A stretch of DNA of 64,000 nucleotides from Actinomycetes bacterium (lineage in GTDB: Bacteria; Actinomycetota; Thermoleophilia; Solirubrobacterales; 70-9): positions 995,529 to 1,059,528 of the forward strand of contig BOKP01000001.1 of NCBI GenBank assembly GCA_016861045.1, given 5' to 3'. Made by a program: the position numbers and the translations under genes. This document shows positions 41,701 to 48,942 of the stretch, one piece after another. The notes below the pieces were generated by a model. The model was not told where the DNA came from. It saw nothing but the letters and a program-made list of their open reading frames with translations, and searched no databases. Each line of letters begins with the position of its first letter. Within the stretch, counting starts at the first letter, position 1.

Positions 41701-42560
41701 CAGACGCGAGCCGCGAGCCCTTCCGACGCAGCCACGTACTCGCCGACCGATGACGGCAGCGAGTCGAGCGCGGTGCCTGGGTCGATGTCCTGGGCGAGGG
41801 CCTCGAGCTCTCCGAGCATCGCCTGCTCGCGACCCGGGTTGAGCTTCAGGTGGCCCTCGAGGGAGGACTGCTGGGCCGCTGCGTCGTCGGTCAGCTGGCG
41901 GGAGAGGTCGCGGAGCTGCTCGACGAGGTAGTCGATGTCGACCTCGATCGTCTCGCCGCGCGCGTCGCGATCGCTCCAGGGCTCGGCGGCGCTGATCCGC
42001 TCGACCTTCTCGTCGAGGCCCATTTCGCGGAAGCGAAACGTCTCGATGAAGAGGTCCAGGGCGGCGAGCTCCGCGTCGATCGCGAGCGCGGTGCCGCTGG
42101 CGGCCTCCCAGAGCGGCTGCAGCCGGAACGAGAGCGCCGGGTCATATCCCTTCTCGCCCCGGCGATAGACGCGGAACTCGCGGAGGTTGAAGAGGATCCC
42201 GAAGTCGAGCCGGCGCTCGTCGATGTAGGTGCGGATTTGGGGCTCGTGCTTGACGAGGTCCTGGAGCGAGCTCTTCGCGTCGAGGACGAACGGGTGGGCG
42301 ATCGTGTCCATCGGCGTCAGATCCGGCTTCAGCCCGCCCTTGCTGAACTGCGGGAAGTACGCATCCGTCGGGAACTCGAGGAGGTCCTCGAGCAGCTTTG
42401 CGAGGACCGGCTCGGTGAGGATCTCCTCGTCCTCCTGGGAGGGCTTCTTCGCGAGGTAGTCGGCGTAGTCGGCTGCCCCGGCGAGCTCCTTGTAGCGACC
42501 CGCCTGTCGATCGAGGACCGCGCGGAGGCTCCGCAACCGTGCCTTTTGCTCCTTGGTCAT
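38742..42560 (-). CDS. Type IIG restriction-modification enzyme (fused nuclease-methyltransferase)
   Basis: A 1272-aa single-chain enzyme. The N-terminal PD-(D/E)xK nuclease has KPD80 and LDAK with D94 and K96. A helical linker leads to an N6-adenine methyltransferase: motif X GQFYTP (406-411), motif I DFASGSGGF (445-453) and catalytic motif IV NPPY (593-596). A large target-recognition region follows, including a TaqI-C-like segment IYQGKSDYLYYFLYLAIEKLAPGGRLCVITPAGWMN in parts and KPVLANRAEIRRN. This is the Eco57I/DISARM-unrelated stand-alone type IIG layout that methylates and cuts. ATG 42558-42560; divergent from an 81-aa gene. Defence against foreign DNA is the expected role; the site is unknown. 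Confidence 0.9.
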   Translation of the reverse strand: MTKEQKARLRSLRAVLDRQAGRYKELAGAADYADYLAKKPSQEDEEILTEPVLAKLLEDLLEFPTDAYFPQFSKGGLKPDLTPMDTIAHPFVLDAKSSLQDLVKHEPQIRTYIDERRLDFGILFNLREFRVYRRGEKGYDPALSFRLQPLWEAASGTALAIDAELAALDLFIETFRFREMGLDEKVERISAAEPWSDRDARGETIEVDIDYLVEQLRDLSRQLTDDAAAQQSSLEGHLKLNPGREQAMLGELEALAQDIDPGTALDSLPSSVGEYVAASEGLAARVWRQYLLRVAQLCLARIVLYRAWEDVNFVDDCLYDGGFRLAYDRLDGNLRNVLNHAFAEGLQRYPWLYGADNNYDWYRPRPETLVDVLYALIPFALGKLDADVLGGLYESYVEEIDRDRLGQFYTPRAVVRFMLQQAGFDGSDGIFRIEGDQRGPKRLLDFASGSGGFLVEAARRIIDRGGLSLADPEDLGDGLVSIVSGLHGCEISPFPYYLTEINLLLQVSRLLGALSAAGEGAPGSFVLGAVHADTLTARSGGATSIEGLAAEERTDAAILTQDPHFGLIPLDPQKQAAFDRIREDGAFDIVIGNPPYVFETNNRLLFERLRLIPAWTQIYQGKSDYLYYFLYLAIEKLAPGGRLCVITPAGWMNAGNADWLRQFVADNLRLDDLYLFGSNRLFAPEREARHRRLRAPTPTVESAILTATKADAPRSHKLRVVALENEAEAAKELAADPDAVVPDRDLLLAEMARRRAGRAGRRGGIHVHDARQADLVHDRPWPIKHGARDVGPRVVAHLQAQLDDAAVPVEPLSDRWAIPQGIQTGADAYTPRIQQRLSREFPDAKRELDQRGAETGAPIMELPAGWETRAPWKDNAELLARSIEPDAILYGAMDEARYTSLVWIGRDDKTPQAVIDALEPWKPVLANRAEIRRNEKRRWWETTWPRDKQQLRQPKVIALYRTDRGRFALDEAGDWQPSIKTTLAIPKEDGLSVAYLCGLLNSELLDLWYGVRGKVPRDVWRNYEPKPMGPMPYRHVDGIADAGGQRLTRLDSALAKDAGAAAAVAGAIGAELAEGVDGAERLAAAAIERLVRAIAANRRELLPYRSRFPGLGRVVKDPWSVGPIEASRPAYVADLKPAQTISVRLDPSLDLTIENEGALGRGTLVKGAIRFRHGRQDSARVAGPEPQLALLSELVAQLERPRTADLGTVLLPKDPDELAAHLDAETATVARLLDNGRTLVEACERLICRLHGLPPELEDEVVAHALTRAASD

Positions 42561-42640
42561 GTAATCCGATGCCGAATCGCCGCTATTTAGGCACGAACCG
42601 GTGTTGATTGGCGTCGGGACCGACGTCTAGATTGCTCTGC

Positions 42641-42886
42641 ATGCTCGAACCCGGGTCTTTCGACGCGCTCACCTCACAGGAGATCGACGCGCTGAAGAGC
42701 GCCGCCAGCTGGTATGCGAAGTACCACGCCCGGATCATCGCCGAGAGCGCGGATGATCCGTCGGCCTACGCCCTCGCCCAGCGCGACCGCTACCTGGCTC
42801 TGCTGTCCGGACTCGACAAGCTCGGCGTTCAGGTGCGCAATCCGCTCGGCGACGCTCGGCCCGAGGTCGAGCGCAAGGCCGCCTGA
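42641..42886 (+). CDS. Small conserved-looking orphan divergent from the restriction enzyme
   Basis: An 81-aa helical, acidic protein: MLEPGSFDALTSQEIDALKSAASWYAKYHARIIAES, then QRDRYLALLSGLDKLGVQVRNPLGDAR. No helix-turn-helix is obvious. It shares an 80-base divergent promoter region with the type IIG gene, so a controller, antagonist or unrelated role are all possible. ATG 42641 is used (an in-frame TTG at 42608 is less likely). I do not recognise the family. Confidence 0.55.
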   Translation: MLEPGSFDALTSQEIDALKSAASWYAKYHARIIAESADDPSAYALAQRDRYLALLSGLDKLGVQVRNPLGDARPEVERKAA

Positions 42887-43271
42887 CCTAGCGCGGTGCC
42901 GACGCGGTAGCTCGTGACGCCCTGCTCCGTCGACTCGTTGAGCTGGAAGAGCGACGTTCCTTGCCAGACGCCTCGAACCGGCCGAATCGCGGAACGAACC
43001 GTCAGGACGTTTGCTCGCCGCCATCGCAGCCGATCCTTCCAGCGAGCCGCCGAATCGAGCGCGCCTCCTGTGAAGAAGGCATGCCAAGCCAGACAAATGC
43101 GGCTGGATTTCCACCGCGGCTTCGGGTCCGCTTGGACCGTCCTGGCGCTGGCACCGGGGCGTCTCGACATCCCCCATCGAAGCGGCGTAAACGCCCATCA
43201 GTCCCTCCCGGCGCGTTCGGCGGCTGGGAACGACAGCCTGCGCTGGCCCCGGACGCACGCGACTCGCCGCA
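42887..43271. other. Intergenic stretch without a convincing gene
   Basis: No frame here looks like a protein with recognisable motifs. A segment near 43105-43125 translates to RLDFHRGFG and is loosely like RLDLHHGFG at the distal integrase stub, suggesting decayed recombinase or att-flank DNA. The rest is featureless to me. Confidence 0.4.
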
Positions 43272-44037
43272 ATCGGCACCCGCGATGCGGACGCGTTCAT
43301 CGCTTGGCTGCTCGACCCCAATGAGCAGGAGCGCCAGCTGTCGGCCCGGACCGTGGAAGGATCGTCGTCCCGGTTCGCCTCTGCTTCAACGCCGCCGTGC
43401 GGCACGGTCTGGTTGCCTCCAACCCGTTCCAGTCAGCTGTGGTGCCTCGCCCTGACGAGATCGAAGAGGACGAGCCGAAGGCACTGACGATCGAGCAGCT
43501 GCGGAACTTTCAGTGCACCGTTGATCCTGACTGGCGTCTCTTCTTCGAAACCCTCGCCGCCACGGGTGCCCGGTGGTCCGAGGCGACTGCCTGGCGCCGC
43601 GAGACCTCGACCTCGCGCAGGCCTGTCTCAAGGTCCGGCGGAGCCTCTACCAGGGCGAGCCTCAGCCGCCGAAGACTCGCCACTCCCGTCGGAGCATTCC
43701 TCTGAGCGCCGACCTCTTGGACAAGCTGGCAACGAAGGTCGCGGTGCTCGATCCAGACGATCTGATCTTCAGCGCCTCCAACGGAGCGCCTCTGCGCGCT
43801 GAGAACGTCAGGCGGAGGCAGCTCAAGCCAGCAGGCGAGCGGATCGGAGCTCCCTGGATCGGGTTCCACACCTTTCGGCACACGGCCGCCTCGTTGCTCT
43901 TCGGCAGGGGCGCGAACGTTGTCCGCGTCCAGCGCTTCCTCGGTCATCACTCGCCCGCCTTCACTCTCGACACCTATATCCATCTCCTCGACGACGACCT
44001 CGGGCCGGGACTCGACCTGGGACCAGAGGTTGGGTGA
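43272..44037 (+). pseudogene. Tyrosine recombinase (integrase) broken over three reading frames
   Basis: Three successive frames read as one phage-type integrase. The first (from 43272) gives IGTRDADAFIAWLLDPNEQE and QLSARTVEG, the SAM-like core-binding domain. The second (to about 43590) gives IVVPVRLCFNAAVRHGLVA, PFQSAVVPRPDE and FFETLAATGARWSEA with the first catalytic Arg. The third (to 44037) gives RDLDLAQACLKVRRSLYQGE, FHTFRHTAASLLFG with His/Arg, FLGHHSPA and the nucleophile Tyr in TYIHLLDDDL. Shifts near 43365 and 43590 break it. All catalytic residues persist in the DNA, so decay is recent or the frames reflect base-call error. Confidence 0.75.
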
Positions 44038-44086
44038 CCCTTCGATGGTTGGCTTTGGCTGCAACCCTCGGGCGTATCCTGGGCTC

Positions 44087-44992
44087 GTGCGCCGCCTACT
44101 TCAGGCCACGGCCTTGGCCATCCTCTCGGCCGCCCTCCTCGTCAGTTGTGGCGACGACGACGATGTCACGGAGGATCCCCAAGCGGTCCTCGAGGACGCT
44201 TCGACGGCGCTGGCTGGAGTGTCAAGCGGTGATCTCGACGCTGCGCTGAGTCTCGACATCTCAGCTGACGAGCTTTCGCAGGGGGAGAGCGTCCGCCTGC
44301 AAGGACCGTTCGTGCGGAACGCGGCCGAGGCACCACAGCTTCAGTTCACGGTGACCCTTAGCCAGCAGATCGGAGATGCAAGTCTGTCGCCCACGGAGTT
44401 CACCCTCTCGGCCAGCGGGGGCGCGGCCACGCTCCAGGTCGGAGACCAGACCTACGAGGTCGCCCCCGGTGTTGTCCGCCGTTTTGAGCAACTGACCACT
44501 GCGCCGCAAACGACAGGCGGAGAGAGCGGGACACAAACAGCTCTCGATCTCTCCGACTGGTTCATCGACCCGTCCAACGAAGGCACCGAGGACATCGGAG
44601 GCACCGAGGTCGACCATATCTCCGGGCCCGCCGATCTCGAACAGATCGCCGCCGATCTCTCTCCGTTCGTGGAGGGGCTCGGGCTCGATGCAACGTCCGA
44701 GCTCGACGGCCTGGGCAAATCCCTCGACGAGGCCGAGATTGATCTCTACGTCGGAACTGAAGATCAGGTTCCGAGGCGCGGTGAGCTAGCCCTGCGGTGG
44801 AGCGATCGTCTGGAGGGAGGCGAGCCCTTCGACGGGGCGATCGACGTTTCGATCGACCTCAGCGAGATCGACCAACCCCAAGAGATCACGACGCCGGAGG
44901 GTGCTCAGCCCCTGCGACAGGAGTCCATCGACAAGCTTCCCGCGCAGCTCTCGGGCCTCGGGGAGTTTCTGGCCGGCGCTCCCGCGAGCTGA
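44087..44992 (+). CDS. Predicted lipoprotein of unknown function
   Basis: A 301-aa exported lipoprotein. From GTG 44087 the n-region VRRLLQATALAILSAALLVSC ends in a lipobox with the acylated Cys before GDDDD. The mature part is acidic and strand-rich (LDISADELSQGESVRLQGPF, QLQFTVTLSQQIG, ATLQVGDQTYEVAPG, EIDLYVGTEDQVPRRGELALRW, GAIDVSIDLSEID), resembling the LppX/LolA-like half-barrels that carry lipids; this is a weak structural guess. An in-frame ATG at 44045 would add a Cys-containing extension and is less likely. Island cargo, function unknown. Confidence 0.7.
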   Translation: MRRLLQATALAILSAALLVSCGDDDDVTEDPQAVLEDASTALAGVSSGDLDAALSLDISADELSQGESVRLQGPFVRNAAEAPQLQFTVTLSQQIGDASLSPTEFTLSASGGAATLQVGDQTYEVAPGVVRRFEQLTTAPQTTGGESGTQTALDLSDWFIDPSNEGTEDIGGTEVDHISGPADLEQIAADLSPFVEGLGLDATSELDGLGKSLDEAEIDLYVGTEDQVPRRGELALRWSDRLEGGEPFDGAIDVSIDLSEIDQPQEITTPEGAQPLRQESIDKLPAQLSGLGEFLAGAPAS

Positions 44993-45211
44993 CAGGCCGC
45001 CGCTGCCGCGCAGCACCCGATCTCGACTGGCGGCAGATCAAACGAGCTATGCGAAAACCGGCTGAATCCTCGGCGCGGGCCTACGGTCGCGGGGTGAGTG
45101 TCGAACGCAGAGAGCGGCGATGAGTGCTGGCGGCGGTGTGGTCGTTCCGGCCAGCCGGTCTTCACTTGAGGGAGCCGAGCGAAGCGAGGCGCCCTTATGC
45201 CAAACAAAACA

Positions 45212-46623
45212 GGGTTCTTGCCGACTAACCGGGGAGACGCCGGGTGATCCCGTCAGCCGCATGCTAGGAGAACCCGCTCGCGAAAGCCCGCGAAGCTCGG
45301 TAGCCCGTATGCCCGGCGCTTGATCACCTTGACCTTGTTGATCACGCCCTCGGCGTAGCCGTTGGAGGCCGGCTCGTCAAAGTAGGCAAGGATCTCCTCG
45401 CGCCAGGACGCGATCCCCTTCGCGTAGGCCTCGAACGGCTGCAGGGCGGAGCGACCAACGGCGGCGAAGAACAGGTCAAGGCGTAGCTCCGCCTCGGCTC
45501 GATCCACTGCCGCGTAGACCGCGCGCAACGCCTCCTTCAGCCCCCACGCCTCGGCGATCAACGGATCTGCTGCGAACAGCTCGCAGAGCCTGCGGCGCTG
45601 GCGCTCGCTGAGCCGCTCGCGGGCCCGCAACAGCGTGTGGCGAGCCCGATAGAGCTCCGGGCGCCAGCTCTCCCGCCGGCCGTGCTTGCCCTTCGGCTTG
45701 CGGGCGAGCCGCTGGCGCGAGCGACGCACCGTGTCGAGTGCCTCGCCGGCGCCGCGGACGACGTGGAAGGGATCGCAGACGATCCGGGCATCCGGGAGCT
45801 GGGAGTGGACCGCCAGGCGGTAGGGCTCCCAGGGGTCGATGCAGACGAGCTCCACCCGCTCACGCCGCGCCTTGCTGATCGAGCGCAGGTAGCGCTCGAC
45901 GACCGGCCGTGAGCGCCCGTCGAGGACCTCGTGCACGGCCTTGCGGTCGAGGTCGGAGACGATCGTCGCGAGGTTGCGCGAGCCTTTGCGGTGGGCGGCC
46001 TCGTCGAACGAGAGCGCCCGCGGCAGGCCCGTCGGGCGGCCGGCAATCGTGTCCTGGGCGGCGATTCTCATCGCCTGTGCAACCTGGTAGCTGACGAGCC
46101 CAGAGACGTTCCGAACGCCGTGACGACATAGATCCGGGCCTGCCGAGAGGCTGTGGGTGTCAAAGCTCACGACCTCAAGGAGGCCCGGAATGCAGCACGC
46201 TAACTCCCCGCTCACCCCGAACGGCAGGCGCCCGCGCGCCGGCACTTGGTCGTGCGATTCGGTGTGCGTCCGCCGACACGCCCGGCAGCGGTAGCGGCGC
46301 TTGCGCCAGCGCAGCGAAGTCCGGCGCCCGCCGCAGTCGAGGTCACGGACCCGGACGACCGGGCGCTCGTGGATCTCGAGTTCGCGGCTCGAGCAGTAGG
46401 GGCACCGCTCGGCCCGCGCGAGCAGCTCGACCTCGAGGTCGAGCTGCTCGCCGTCCTCGACCACCGCTCTGACTTCGAACCCGTCCAGGCCGACGACACG
46501 GCTAACTTGCTCCTGCATCCGCTGTTCCTCCTAGCTCCGTGATCTATGACCACTCGGAGCCTGGAGAGGGCAGCGGATGTTCCTTCGCCTACCGCCTCAT
46601 CCCCGCTCGTTCAGCAAGACCCC
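45212..46623. mobile_element. Probable ISL3-type insertion sequence (ends tentative)
   Basis: GGGTTCTTGCCGAC at 45212-45225 matches the reverse complement of 46610-46623 (TTCAGCAAGACCCC) at about ten of the inner twelve bases, flanking the transposase. No 8-bp target duplication is visible outside, so the ends are only a proposal or the copy is rearranged. The right end cuts a small membrane-protein frame. Confidence 0.4.
45253..46518 (-). CDS. ISL3-family transposase
   Basis: A 421-aa transposase. The N-terminal zinc-ribbon pattern CPYCSSRELEIHERP and CRACRRTHTE fits ISL3 family members. DDE landmarks are LSFDEAAHRKGSRNLATIVSD with the first Asp, VCIDPWEPYRLAVHSQLPDARIVCDPFHVV with the second, and SNGYAEGVINKVKVIKRRAYG with the Glu. 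The segment between about residues 105 and 150 (CCIPGLLEVVSFDTHS, GPDLCRHGVRNVSG) does not look like the usual HTH and may be rearranged. Start is the ATG at 46516-46518. Imperfect inverted ends may be GGGTTCTTGCC at 45212 and its near complement at 46612, without a visible target duplication. Confidence 0.8.
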   Translation of the reverse strand: MQEQVSRVVGLDGFEVRAVVEDGEQLDLEVELLARAERCPYCSSRELEIHERPVVRVRDLDCGGRRTSLRWRKRRYRCRACRRTHTESHDQVPARGRLPFGVSGELACCIPGLLEVVSFDTHSLSAGPDLCRHGVRNVSGLVSYQVAQAMRIAAQDTIAGRPTGLPRALSFDEAAHRKGSRNLATIVSDLDRKAVHEVLDGRSRPVVERYLRSISKARRERVELVCIDPWEPYRLAVHSQLPDARIVCDPFHVVRGAGEALDTVRRSRQRLARKPKGKHGRRESWRPELYRARHTLLRARERLSERQRRRLCELFAADPLIAEAWGLKEALRAVYAAVDRAEAELRLDLFFAAVGRSALQPFEAYAKGIASWREEILAYFDEPASNGYAEGVINKVKVIKRRAYGLPSFAGFRERVLLACG

Positions 46624-46736
46624 ATTTGGCTGTAGACGACCATTGCGGTGATCAGGGCGACCCAGCCGGAGATCCCAGCGCGAAGAGCGACGGCTGCGGC
46701 GAGGATGGCAAGGCCGATCAGAAGTCCGGCGAACAT
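46611..46736 (-). CDS. 41-aa membrane-protein fragment abutting the IS end
   Basis: MFAGLLIGLAILAAAVALRA, then WVALITAMVVYSQMGSC and a TGA that falls in the proposed IS terminal repeat. Two hydrophobic stretches suggest a small membrane protein whose true C-terminus was removed by the insertion. It could also be an intact micro-protein. No family recognised. Confidence 0.3.
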   Translation of the reverse strand: MFAGLLIGLAILAAAVALRAGISGWVALITAMVVYSQMGSC

Positions 46737-46759
46737 GCCGCTCTGAAGCCCTCAGCGCG

Positions 46760-46791
46760 CAGTTGCGCCCCCCTTTAGGAGGAAGCAACTG
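46760..46791 (-). terminator. Hairpin downstream of the nuclease-like gene
   Basis: CAGTTGC (46760-46766) pairs with GCAACTG (46785-46791), with CCCCCC/GGAGG pairing inside around TTTA. It lies 38 bases past the stop of the 46829-47296 gene, a good place for a terminator. Confidence 0.5.
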
Positions 46792-46828
46792 TGGAGGAAG
46801 CAGCCGCTGGTGGCATGGGAAGCGGGAG

Positions 46829-47296
46829 TCAGCCCGGCTCGTCGTCGGGGGCGGGGGCGGGGGCGTTGACCATCTGCTGGCGCGCCTGAGCGGCAACGAC
46901 ATCCGCCCTGGCGGCGTTGTCGAGCGGACAGACCATCGTCTCGATCCTCTGGGAAGCGAGAACCTCGGCGCGCCAACCCACCACCGAAGCCAGAGCCTCC
47001 TCGCTTGCGAAAGCGATGATGCATCGAGTGCCGGGGTGGTCAATGCGCAACGCGACAAGCTTAAGGGCGTCCGTCGAGACCTTATGAAGCTGGGCCCCCT
47101 TCAGGCGGCCGACTCGAGCAAAGACCTCGACCAGGATGCGGCGATCGGCGGTTGCGCCGTCGACTTCGACAGTGGCGTTACCCACTGACATTCGGACCGT
47201 TTGCTCCAGCTCGGTACCCAGCCGCTCGGAGAGCGCGCCCAGGATGAGACCCTCGGCTTTCCGTTGACTCGCGGAGTCGCTGCGGTGCTCGGCCAT
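46829..47296 (-). CDS. Putative PD-(D/E)xK-like orphan protein
   Basis: A 155-aa protein: MAEHRSDSASQRKAEGLILG, SVGNATVEVDGATADRRILVEVFARVGRLKGAQLHKVSTDALKL in parts, then GTRCIIAFASEEALASVVGW. The VEVDG ... ILVEVFAR ... LK spacing resembles the core of a restriction-like nuclease fold (acid, Glu-x-x, Lys), and I recall similar orphans in actinobacterial islands. This is inference from pattern only. The frame is open upstream to 48073, but ATG 47294-47296 starts the protein-like part. Divergent from the RusA-like gene with a 123-base gap. Confidence 0.55.
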   Translation of the reverse strand: MAEHRSDSASQRKAEGLILGALSERLGTELEQTVRMSVGNATVEVDGATADRRILVEVFARVGRLKGAQLHKVSTDALKLVALRIDHPGTRCIIAFASEEALASVVGWRAEVLASQRIETMVCPLDNAARADVVAAQARQQMVNAPAPAPDDEPG

Positions 47297-47419
47297 CCAC
47301 GGATTCTCTCGCCTATCGCGCCGAGCGGTAGTTCTGACGATCCGGACGGCCAAGGCTGTGCGCCCAGGGCAGCAGCCGTTACGAAGCCGCGGTTCCTTGT
47401 TTACGCTCAGCCAATCCCC

Positions 47420-47878
47420 ATGCCTCCGAAACCCTCGACCAGCCGCGATGAGTACCCGGATCGGTGGCGGATTCAAGTGCGTGGACACCCAGCGCGCGTC
47501 AAGGACATCGGCTGGAGGGAGGCCATACGCGACGAGGTGAAGGCGAGATACCCGCAGGCGCCTTTCACTGCGCCGCCCTCGGAGACCAAGTTCGACGTCG
47601 AGGTGATCTTTCGAATGACTCCAGAGGACCTGGATAGACCGGCCTTCGATCTCGACAACTTCGTCAAGCCTGTCCTCGACACACTCTTTACCTCGCAGAA
47701 CGTCTCGCCGAGAGTGACCGGCGTGCTTCTCCCGGTGAACGACACATGGGTGTTCCGGCTCGTCCTTGAGAAGGTCGGAGTGGAGACTCCGGAGGAGCAG
47801 GGTGCCGACATTACGGTCACGTCGCACCCACCGGGTACCCCGGATCTCAGCACTGCTTCGGCTCCTCCCTCCGCGTGA
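47420..47878 (+). CDS. RusA-like endodeoxyribonuclease-family protein
   Basis: A 152-aa protein. The segment KFDVEVIFRMTPEDLDRPAFDLDNFVKPVLDTLF carries the D-x-D-N-x-x-K core of the RusA Holliday-junction resolvase fold, followed by VNDTWVFRLVLEKVGV where RusA has its D-D-x-x-V strand. RusA enzymes are usually phage-borne and resolve four-way junctions. The ATG at 47420 begins PPKPSTSRDEYPDRW; upstream frame to 47201 is antisense to the neighbour. Role in island or phage DNA processing is inferred. Confidence 0.55.
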   Translation: MPPKPSTSRDEYPDRWRIQVRGHPARVKDIGWREAIRDEVKARYPQAPFTAPPSETKFDVEVIFRMTPEDLDRPAFDLDNFVKPVLDTLFTSQNVSPRVTGVLLPVNDTWVFRLVLEKVGVETPEEQGADITVTSHPPGTPDLSTASAPPSA

Positions 47879-47993
47879 GTGGGGCAATTGCAGGCTGATC
47901 CGGTGCCGGTCGGCGGCAGGGTGAACACAGTCGGCCGGTTGGGCCGAGGGAACGGCCGCCATGGTGGCACGCAGTGCGTGCAGAGGGGCGGCC

Positions 47994-48557
47994 ATGTCCC
48001 CTCGACCCACCACGGCCACCGCGATCGTCCTCCGAGCGACGGCGGCGCGGGTCGCCGAGGAGAGCACCGACATGCTCCGCGGGGTCGCCTACAACGCTGG
48101 CGCCCGGGGCGACCAGGTCGAGGAGGCCGTCCAGCAGGGCTTCGCGCAGCTGCTGAGCGCGTTCCCGGGCGATCCCGCCGACGTCGTTGGCGTTCGGCGA
48201 TACCTGATCCGCTGCGTCCAGTCGTCGGCCTGGAAGGCGCAGCGCACCGAGCGGCGGCGGTCGGTTTGGATGGCTCGGGACAGCGAGCGTGATCGCTTCG
48301 AGGCGCGGTCCGGCGACAACCAGCGCAGCGACGGGGTCGAAGCCGGTAAGCCCCTGGAGCGGATCCTCGACAACGAGGCGCTCGACGAGGCGCGTGAGCT
48401 GCTGCGCGAGATCCCCGAGGAGTGGGCCGCGGTGCTGCTCCTGAGCGCGGCCGGCTACGGGACGTCCGAGATCGCCGAGCAGCTCGGACTGACGGAGCGG
48501 CAGGTTCGCAAGCGGGTCCAGAAGGCGAACGTGCGGCTGAAGGAGCTTGGGCTCTGA
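47994..48557 (+). CDS. Sigma-70-like (ECF-type) protein of the island
   Basis: A 187-aa protein. Helix-rich N-terminal half (ARGDQVEEAVQQGFAQLLSAFPG, VRRYLIRCVQSSAWKAQRTERRR) resembles sigma region 2; the C-terminal IPEEWAAVLLLSAAGYGTSEIAEQLGLTERQVRKRVQKANVRLKEL is a clear sigma region 4 helix-turn-helix. AGAGGGG at 47982-47988 favours ATG 47994 over ATG 47961. It precedes the recombination-module genes on the same strand and may direct their transcription. Confidence 0.75.
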   Translation: MSPRPTTATAIVLRATAARVAEESTDMLRGVAYNAGARGDQVEEAVQQGFAQLLSAFPGDPADVVGVRRYLIRCVQSSAWKAQRTERRRSVWMARDSERDRFEARSGDNQRSDGVEAGKPLERILDNEALDEARELLREIPEEWAAVLLLSAAGYGTSEIAEQLGLTERQVRKRVQKANVRLKELGL

Positions 48558-48585
48558 GGGGCGCACTGCAGGCGGGTGGGGTTGC

Positions 48586-48892
48586 ATGGCAGTGAGCGAC
48601 GGCCGCTACAGGATCGACGAGCACGAGTGCGACTTCGGCGCGGCGCTCACGGCGATGCACGCGCTGCTCGGCCGGCGCGTGTGCGTGGGCGTGCGGGGCG
48701 CGAGCTCGCGCACCCGAGAGCCGGCGCTGCTGTTCACGGGCCGCGTGGAGCGCGGCGTCGAGCTCGGCGGCTTGGGTGAGGGCGCGCTGGCGATCGAGGA
48801 CGGAGTATGCGGACGGCGACGGCCGCTGGCTCTCGGTTGCTCTGGTTTTCGACGGCGGGCTCGCGCTTGAGATCGACGAGCTCGACGAGTAG
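48586..48892 (+). pseudogene. Frameshifted small orphan gene
   Basis: Frame one runs MAVSDGRYRIDEHECDFGAALTAMHALLGRRV, then LLFTGRVERGVELGG and EGALAIED to about 48800; the protein-like continuation EYADGDGRWLSVALVFDG and LALEIDELDE is in another frame ending TAG 48890-48892. One extra G near 48801 explains it. Function unknown; it lies between the sigma-like and winged-helix genes. Confidence 0.5.
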
Positions 48893-48942
48893 AGGCCTCC
48901 GCCGTCCATACAAATCGCGTCCTGCTCCGACTTGGTAGAGCG

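Noticed and set aside
45204-46631. Target-site duplication flanking the ISL3-type element
   Set aside because: The 8 bases outside the proposed ends do not match each other.
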